Positions 56,728 to 64,000 of a stretch of DNA of 64,000 nt are shown here, in pieces. Both the position numbers and the translations under genes were made by a program. How positions within the stretch are numbered: position 1 is the first letter of the stretch; each line of letters starts with the position of its first letter. Origin of the DNA: Rosa chinensis (taxonomy: Eukaryota > Streptophyta > Magnoliopsida > Rosales > Rosaceae). Where the stretch lies: NCBI RefSeq assembly GCF_002994745.2, contig NC_037091.1, positions 24,309,789 to 24,373,788 on the forward strand. The letters run 5' to 3'. The notes beneath the pieces are model-generated. The model did not search any database and had not been told where the DNA came from. It saw nothing but the letters and a program-made list of their open reading frames with translations.

Positions 56728-59700
56728 CAAAAAAAGAAATCTTTTAGTGGAAGGGCTTATATATATAAAACTCCAAAGATAGACGTCAAAGTGTAGGAAT
56801 AACTATATTTCTGTGCGCGAACTGTACGAGAATATGAAGAACCCTTGGACCGTAGATAGGGACGCCTTTAATTTCAACAACTAAAACCTAAAACCCATCA
56901 CAATTTCAGAACACACATGGGTGTTATTAATTTCTTTTGGTATTCTGGTTTTGATTTTGGTTTCCCGTTGCTCACATGGGTCATTTGTTGGTCTGATCTC
57001 GAACGCCCACGTGAATATATATGACTCTTTTATTTTCCATTGGATAATAGGATGGTAGATGATTAGTATGATCCTAGTAGACCAAGTATAATTAATCTGG
57101 TCTAGGATTCCATCAAAAACGAAATTAAAAAACATGAGAGAAGGCATTACATTTATGGTGCAGGAAAGGAGAGTGGTTGGGTGTTTTGTTTCCATATCAA
57201 AAAGGCAGATGTGACATGAAAGAGGGCCACAAAGCATAAAGGCGTAAAGGTCGGTTGGAGAAGAAAACGCCACCTTGCCTTTTTTTTCTCATCAAACTTT
57301 TTTCTGCATATAGACAAATCAAAAGAGCAGCTTTCCAAATTGTGATTGAGTATATTTCTGATCACACTAGGGGGAATAGGCAAAAAAAAAAAAAAATTGG
57401 TTAGTTCTTTGGAGCTTTGTGCTTGACCTCCTTCTTGCATCCAAATTCTCTTGGGTTAAAATATGAGTATTTATATTCCTATGTGGGTGTTGTTTATTGT
57501 TCTAATTCGAGTCTAATGATGCACGTAAATTTGGAGGTTTGGATGGGAGGAAGTACAATGTAAGCAAAGTTAATGTTGGTTTTGTTGTTTATGAATAATG
57601 AATAATACGAACACATGTGTGGTTGGCACCAATGGGACTGCATTTATTTGTTTCAGCCATGATAGAAACATTTTTGTCATATATATGTTGCATCACCTTC
57701 TGTGCCTTTGCACCCACAAATCCACAATCAAATCACAACAAGTAAATTTAATTTTCTTGCCAGAAATGATAGAATATTTTTTTTAATTTTTTTTCTTCTA
57801 TTTTTAGGAGAGGACGGTAGTTTGTTTATTAAATAGATTCAAAGAACTTATTGACCAAATTAATAGAGCAGTGACATCACATACAACCCAACAGTTTCAA
57901 CACGAAAGTTAATGATATGGAACAAATACTCTAAGAAATGAAATTGTTCGTCCATAAAAAAATGGGGATCCGTGTGACCAAAAAAAAAAAGGGGGATCCG
58001 ATGACCAGATCGATGATGCTAGCAATGAAATTTGACTACAACCGACCCCTAAATGGAGATTAAGAGCCAACTGAAATCCCAAAAACTATCCAAACCCGAA
58101 ACTAAGTAGGATCCCAAATAGATCCGGATACAGATCTAACTCAGCCTAAAATTCTGCATTCAAACCAACTAGAAGCAAAATCCTATCCAGCAGGACGTCA
58201 TCTTGGCATGCTGAAGATGACTACCAAGATGCATTAGAGAGCCCCAATTACATTATTCTCATTCTGTCCTCATGCATTCATTGGTCCACAAGAAATAAAA
58301 AATGAAACAAAAGATTAAAAAAATATTTTATTACTTTATTACGAGTCGATTTTTCTATGGCATTACATAATTGACCCCGGGTATAAAGGCTTCCACTGGC
58401 CGGTGCATAATATCAAATTGTAGATGTGTAATTGGACAAAGTGTGGGGTTTAAGAAAAGCAGTCGGCGTGGTGGGAATTAAATGAGATAACACGCCTGCA
58501 TCATGCATGTAGGGCTCGCTCTAACTCCCTTAATTGTCTAGGTGTTTGAATAATGCACTAGTCGCGAAGCATCGCCTTTCGTCTTGTTTCGTAATCTCGC
58601 TTTCACTACAGTGTGACATCAATGACCTCGAACCATATATGGTTCTTCACACCACTCCAGCAGCAAAGACAAGGAGAGATTGCTCTTATTCTTATCTGTC
58701 TAGCCAAGTGAGAGAGATGGTGTGTGTTTTATTGATCGGAAAAATACAAGCTACAACAGTAGCTAGGTAGAGACATCCTTCTCGATTAAGATAGCAAGTG
58801 GTCAGATTGAGCTTCCAAGATTATAAAAGAGGAGCCTTGTCTGTTGGTGGCTATATGGACCATACATCACCTTCTTCATGTGCCTTCTGCCCATTCATCT
58901 CATTATGCATGCCGTCCCACATTTTGTGTTCTTCTACACTGATATGCATGTCCAATGCCAAATCGTCGCTTTTGTCAATAATAACGGTTCCTTATCCAAT
59001 AAACTCATGAGGTACTGGGTTACGTATGTGAGCTGTTGTTTATTCTCACAGTTCACCAACAGCTGACGGGATCAAAACTGAGATCCAGATCTGTTTTACC
59101 TTGGATACCCGGGTGCGACGACGAATGCTTTGATATTAAAAGCTACGTCGTTAAGAGTGCACATCGATACAGTGTGGACTGAGGACAAAACGCCAAACCA
59201 AACCAAAAATAGGGAGGCCAATGTGAAATTCGACTCTTCCATCAGTTCCATGATTTCGCAGCCAAAGGGTTTTGTAGCCACGTACCGGGGTGAATGTATA
59301 AAATCAGACACGTTCAATATCCGAAAAGGGCGGTTCCGTCGTTTCAAAATGAATCCTGCTTCACTGAAAATTGATAAAATAGGAGACTTGATTGAGAAGA
59401 AAGTAAAGGGGAGGAATGCCTCATCTTATTGATCAATGTCCATGTAATTGATAAATATATTTTACGATTATAAATACTATAAACTTTTGGCCTAAAAACA
59501 TTGAGAAAATTAAAAAATTATAATTAAAATTTCAAAAAAAAAAAAAAAAAAAAGAAGGCTAAAGGAAGATAGAGGTGAGCGTCGTCTGGCTGTTCAAGGT
59601 TTCCATCGCCTCTTCCTCTTGTAACGGTTCTTTTCTTTACCCTCCAAGTACCAAATGTATTTGATTACCCGCCAAACCACTTGACCATATTTACATACAT

Positions 59701-59732
59701 TGTGAACTATATACCCTCCACTCCCACTATTA
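56728..59732. other. Intergenic region downstream of SMAX1
   Basis: No recognisable gene. Frames at 59096-59347 (minus) and 59130-59432 (plus) overlap each other and match no family I know. The last 150 bp before 59733 should hold the 3' UTR of the SMAX1 gene, but no clear polyadenylation signal stands out. Confidence 0.45.
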
Positions 59733-62700
59733 TCATTGTCTTAATCCGTCGGCCACCACATTGATGCTACTCGGCAGCCAATCTCCATGTCTCCGGCAAC
59801 CCGAATCTCCATCATCTTCGAGTCTAACCACCATTGACTCGTCAAGTGTCACACCTAGGCGGGACTTCAACTGTTGGAGGCTCGGAACCAGCACCTTTTC
59901 AGTCCATTCTTCTAAGCCAGTCTTGCCTAGCCATATCCCACTAAGGATCTTTTCAACAGTATCCTCTTGCAATTCAAAGGAAACTCCATCGCCAATGATC
60001 ATTGAAAATCTTCTTGTGATTGAGTTTGCGATGTTATTCCGAATGGGATTGAAATCCACTGGCTTGAACACAATGGCCTCGTCAACAGAATCAAGCAATT
60101 CCCTCACTACCGATGAAGGTGTACTTGTGAGCAATGACCTGTTATTGAGGCGGTCATCTTCATGATCAACTGTTAGATCACTTGAATTAAGTGAGCCATC
60201 TGTTCTGTCATCCTCAACATCAGCAGTCTCATTCAGATCGAATCCTAGTCCAGAACCCGCATCTTTCCTAGGCTTTGTGGCTCTGTCTTCAACACTCTGT
60301 AACCAAGTTGCTCGCCGTTTTGCACTTCTTCCACAAACGGATAGCTTTAACTGCCAACCACTCCTAGCTATACAAGCAAGCTTTTCTTCAAGAGAATTGC
60401 CGCTTGATAAGTGTTTCAAATTTTCTGGCAACCAATTTGCAGTGAGGATAAAGATGACATTTCCAAGACTGATTTCACGGCCATAAGAGTCGCCAAGACG
60501 ACCTCTCTCCATTGCTCGTTTTATGCTACCGCGAACAATCGTATCTGCTTCATTAATGTCCTCAAGCATGATTACAGAAAAGGGGTTCCTCCTAACTGCC
60601 TCTGCTATTCGGTCCACCACCATTTTTCCCCGAAAACTCATGTCTGATTCCCAACTACCGCGTTTATTGTTAAGGGAGATCATCACCGGGGTGGACCCAG
60701 ATACCATTTCTGAAAGAGCTGATGTCATCTTCTTCTTGCCAACAGTGTCAGGACCCATGAACAACAACCACATGTCTCCCCTTGCTCCGGCACCACGCCT
60801 CTTTCCATTACCCAACTTACAATTGGTTATCGTAGCAGCAACAGCGTTTGCTGCTTCCGGCTGCCACCAGACCTCAATCAAACCCTTGTACAGCTTTTTG
60901 AATGAATCAGCATCTAATTGGCACAATTGCTTTTCATCTGTTTGCCTTTCAAGTATCTTGTTCTGTGGTTCGGAAGGCATGCAGCCCATAAAGTCTTTGA
61001 CGCGCTCCTTATGCATTTGCTCAGGGGTGAAGGTTTCAGTGACTTCCTTTTGCCCAAGAACCAGGTCCGTCCTTACAGGGCTTCGTGGATGTGAAACTGC
61101 TGCACGTTCAGATGGTTGGCTGGTCTTTAGATTTGTGTTCAATTGCAGAGCCCCAAAGCTTTTGTTTGGTTGCAATTTCGGTTGGAAAGGTTGGCGACCA
61201 AGCAAGTTCATATTGTACATGCTGGTGATTGAGAGAGGTGTGGGAGCAACTCTCTCTGAGCTGAAACTATGCTGATGAAAATTAGGATGAAGGCGCTTAC
61301 ACGTATCTTTCCATTCCTTTCGTAATTCTTCAGTCTTCTGGTTCAAAGTCTGATCTTGATTCTTAGTCTGAAGAAGAAGTCTTATTAGACCTAAATAGAA
61401 AAAAGAAAAACAGAACTAGAGTTATCTAGCAATATGATTGAGCTCAACTCACCTGCAACTGATCTGATGTTTTGACATTACTGTCCTGGTCTTTAGCATT
61501 CTGCAACCACTGTGGTAGTGCTGGTTGGGCTGCTTCCGATTTTGACTCAGAGGATGATTTCTCAGACTCCTTCGCAACCAATTTTGCTACTTCTTGCTCA
61601 CAACTTTCAGTACATTGCGGGCAACAGCTTGTTCTCCGTGCAGCATCCAAGTTCTCAGGCACAAGCCTTGGTTGAGCAGTTGAAAAGCCTTTCAACGGAG
61701 ACAAAGATTCAACTGAGCTACTAAGGATCCCGTTCGTCATCCCCATCCTAAAAATCAAAAGATGTTGGTAAATAAATTAACAAAAACAAGAACAAACTTC
61801 AGTAAGAGGGAAAGCAAGCCCCAAAGGTCCTACTTTGCTATGATTATGATTTATTCAAACCACATTAAGTAACAAGAAGTTCGTTAACACAAGTGTATAG
61901 TGAAGCTAGAACTAGACCCCTGCCAGGTAACAAATATCAGTTCAGATTCCATCAGGTACTCTTTGATTTCGAAATTAAGGACCTCCCTCTTCCATAATAG
62001 CTTTGCACAGAAGAATTAAATAGAGCAGTACTCAAGCTTCCATAAACAGGAATTTATAGCATTCATCAATACAAATACTTCAAGGTGTCAGATCAACCCA
62101 ACATCATTACATAAATACAAGAAAATTTCCATGATCCAATTCAAATAAGTAAGAAGAGCAAACATACCTAGGAAACAATCCCGAATGCGGCGTCCTGGCA
62201 GCTATCGGCACTGCCTGTAGATCCCAGTCCGTTTCCATTGAAGGGTGATAGACTTGGCACCTCAAATACGTCTCACAAGTAGCAGTCCCTATCAACCAAA
62301 GCCGGCCACTACCATTAACACCACCCTCTCCAAACCTTCCCAACACCTTCCCCATTTCCGCCACCGCCGCCCGCCCGGCCTCCGAAACCACCTGTTGGCC
62401 ACCGGAGCCGGGCGGAACCGCTCCCAAGCTAACAGGCTGCTCCACGAGCCATTTCAAGTCGCCCAAATCAAGAATCAACCCTCCCCCATTCGAACCCGCC
62501 ATCCGGGTCTCAACCAAGGACATCAAGTCCTTCATCTTCCCCAATATTTGCGAAGAAAACTCCTTCTCCAAATGAATGACCTCGACATTTTTGAGGTGCC
62601 CTTGCCCCAATTCCATGCTCTGAATCCGCCTGAATAGCTCTTTCGTCACAGCCTCGGGCTCCGTATCGCCGACCAATACCGGATTCCTCTTCTTGCTCCT

Positions 62701-63393
62701 AGACAAAATATCAACAACTTTTTTAACTTCTTCGGCTCGGTTTTGTCCCGAATTCCCAGCTGTCCCCTGCAGCCTGGGATTCAAATACATGCTCCGCCCG
62801 GCGGCCGGGGCCGCCGGCCGGAACCCCAATCCAATTGGGGAAGAATTTCCCGCGGCGGCGGTGGAGGCCGCTGCCGCGGCGGCGGATGAAGAGTTTAGAG
62901 ATTGTTCAATGGTGGCTTTAACAGCCGGACTAGAGAAACTGGCCTCCCGCATGACCCGACTAACACTTGGGTCATCGAGAATCGAGATTATGAGCTGCTC
63001 GAGTTCGACTTTGACAGCTAGGAGCGGCTGTTGCTGCTGCTCCGGGCAGCCTCTGCGCTGGTGAGCCTGAGCTCGCTTTAAGGCGGCCATGAGGGCATTG
63101 GAGATTGGAGGCTCCATCCCGGGGCTCATGTTCTGGGCGGTGGGCAACCGCTCCAGCGCCACACTGAAGCAGAGCTCCAGTGCTCGGCACTGAAGAGGGT
63201 GAGAGGAATTGGGGTGAGATTTGATGCATGCTTGGCGGAGAAAGCCGGTGGGGGAAGATAGAAGAGTTGCCGCTACATGAAGGGGCGTCGTTTGGCCGTG
63301 GTTCCGACGACCCGCTTCGGCGATCGAGTGGTTCAACACGCTCGCCGCCTCCGGCGTTAAGGTTTGCTGGATCGTGCTCAGGCCTGCTCTCAT
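59733..63393 (-). CDS. SMAX1: SMAX1/SMXL protein, Clp-ATPase-like repressor of karrikin/KAI2 signalling
   Basis: Three exons (63393-62168, 61747-61453, 61367-59733) joined by GT-AG introns encode 1051 residues; Arabidopsis SMAX1 is about 990. The start at 63391-63393 is chosen because MRAGLSTIQQTLTPEAA is the conserved SMXL N-terminus; the in-frame codons upstream have no ATG. Residues 1-170 are the double Clp-N domain, followed by an Ala run (171-181) and a degenerate first P-loop (NPVLVGD, 237-243). Exon 2 carries a CCPQC motif. The D2 region has GPDTVGKKK (712-720), FRGKM (752-756), LEDINEAD (775-782) and the EAR motif FDLNE (883-887), which recruits TOPLESS co-repressors. SMAX1 proteins act in the nucleus and are degraded through KAI2-MAX2. 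The degron motif is normally RGKT; here it is RGKM. The SMAX1 versus SMXL2 choice is moderate, the SMXL family certain. Confidence 0.93.
61368..61452 (-). other. SMAX1 intron 2 (85 nt)
   Basis: The donor CAG|GTGAGT and acceptor TTCTTCAG|ACT lie in phase 0. The open frames on both sides join without stops. Confidence 0.85.
61748..62167 (-). other. SMAX1 intron 1 (420 nt)
   Basis: The donor CCTAG|GTATGT and acceptor TTTTTAG|GATGGG split an Arg codon (residue 409). The join yields GLFPR-MGMTNG as in other SMXL proteins. Confidence 0.85.
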
Positions 63394-63722
63394 TTCTTTG
63401 AAAATCCCAAAAATCAAAGATTCTCTCTTTGAATATCGGAGCTGCTTTTTGCGGTTATGACTTGGGTTGGCCTTGGTTTTTGGAGGAGTCTATGAGATTA
63501 GATGAAATCAAATTCAAGCTTATCAGGTATTTGAGTAAGGAGTCTTGTACCCCACCAATGAAAATGGTTACAGGTACAGGTGTGGATGCCTTGTTCAAAT
63601 TAGACAAACTTGCATTTTCAGGGTGTTGCGGAAAGGAAAAAACCAATCTACAAAAATAGCTTTTTTACAAACAAAAAAAAAAAAAAAATCAAGGAAAGCA
63701 ATAGCTCTCTCCTTCTTATATC

Positions 63723-63754
<32 letters not shown>

Positions 63755-63925
63755 CTTCTTCTTCTTCTTCTTCTTTGCTTTCCTTTGTTCTGCTTTTTCT
63801 CTCTCACCAACTGTGTCACACAAAAAAGCTATATGAGAATTCAACGCGAAAAGGAAAGATCAGATCCCCTCCTTCACAAGAACCTCTTGCTTTCCCACTT
63901 TCTCCTTCTTCCCTCTCTCTTCCCT
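63394..63925 (-). promoter_or_regulatory. SMAX1 5' leader, inferred
   Basis: The stretch upstream of the ATG is rich in GA on the coding strand, with a (TC)n run at 63725-63754, a CTT run at 63758-63776 and a poly-A at 63674-63689 (plus-strand terms). Long CT/GA-rich leaders are common in plant genes. The transcription start is inferred from the TATA box, not observed. Confidence 0.45.
63725..63754. repeat. (TC)n microsatellite in the SMAX1 leader
   Basis: About 14 CT units followed by CTT repeats. Confidence 0.9.
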
Positions 63926-63946
63926 CTGTCTATCTGAATGATTCAC

Positions 63947-63958
63947 ATTTATATAAAT
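63947..63958 (-). promoter_or_regulatory. Candidate TATA box of SMAX1
   Basis: TATATAAAT on the minus strand, about 560 bp upstream of the ATG. It would place transcription start near 63920. It is the only good TATA word in the upstream part of the window. Confidence 0.4.
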
Positions 63959-64000
63959 GGTAAAAGAAAAGGGGGAATAAAAACCAGGGACCAGGTAAAA

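Noticed and set aside
59096..59432. Overlapping frames on both strands near the SMAX1 3' side
   Set aside because: No recognisable family, no splice context, and the two frames overlap; neither can be supported.
60523..61275. 250-codon plus-strand open frame opposite SMAX1 exon 3
   Set aside because: It is antisense to a strongly conserved coding exon and has no recognisable domain; it is a mirror of the sense codon pattern.

Overview
The window is nuclear DNA of a flowering plant, most likely a rosid and possibly Rosaceae. The eudicot call is well supported by GT-AG introns, plant-only gene families, an AT-rich background and plant-type transposons. The family guess is inference. I find one convincingly intact host gene and one plausible small gene. 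Nearly everything else is transposable elements, many nested in one another and many carrying pieces of host genes.

The intact gene is at the right edge (59733-63393, minus strand). It is a three-exon SMAX1/SMXL-type gene, the Clp-ATPase-like repressor that the F-box protein MAX2 removes in karrikin/KAI2 signalling. It keeps the double Clp-N domain, the degenerate P-loops and the EAR motif, but the fourth residue of its RGKT degron motif is methionine.

Layout from left to right. 1-6934: the right part of a CACTA transposon holding broken aspartic-protease exons, split by a 2.4-kb solo LTR (89-2484). 7858-17222: a long-TIR element carrying a GRAS (SCL4/7-like) fragment and a SINE, split by a Ty3/gypsy Tekay/Del-like retrotransposon (9143-16439). 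14939-20074: unit 1 of a direct segmental duplication, ending in an open gene for a protein with two WPP-like domains (19243-19824). 20075-37703: a Helitron inserted in unit 1. Inside it lies a 12.1-kb CACTA element (20874-32963) carrying LCB1-like and SKA1-like exons. That CACTA in turn holds a Pack-MULE with an AP2/ERF and a trihelix fragment (22407-24052) and a LARD-like LTR element (25001-30114). The Helitron also holds a 5'-truncated LINE (34476-36597) and a 5PTase exon. 38009-43692: unit 2 of the duplication, which preserves the empty site of the Helitron and has a frameshifted WPP copy. 44190-46060: an old minus-strand LTR. 46716-48286: a PIF/Harbinger-like element with a nested hAT carrying a host-gene fragment. 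48290-59730: mostly intergenic sequence with MITEs and another MULE.

The insertions give a relative order: the Tekay element entered the MULE, the region was duplicated, the Helitron entered unit 1 and a hAT MITE entered unit 2. The CACTA and LINE lie in the Helitron, and the Pack-MULE and LARD lie in the CACTA. No promoter or operon logic links the captured fragments. They are genomic copies with introns and disabling changes.
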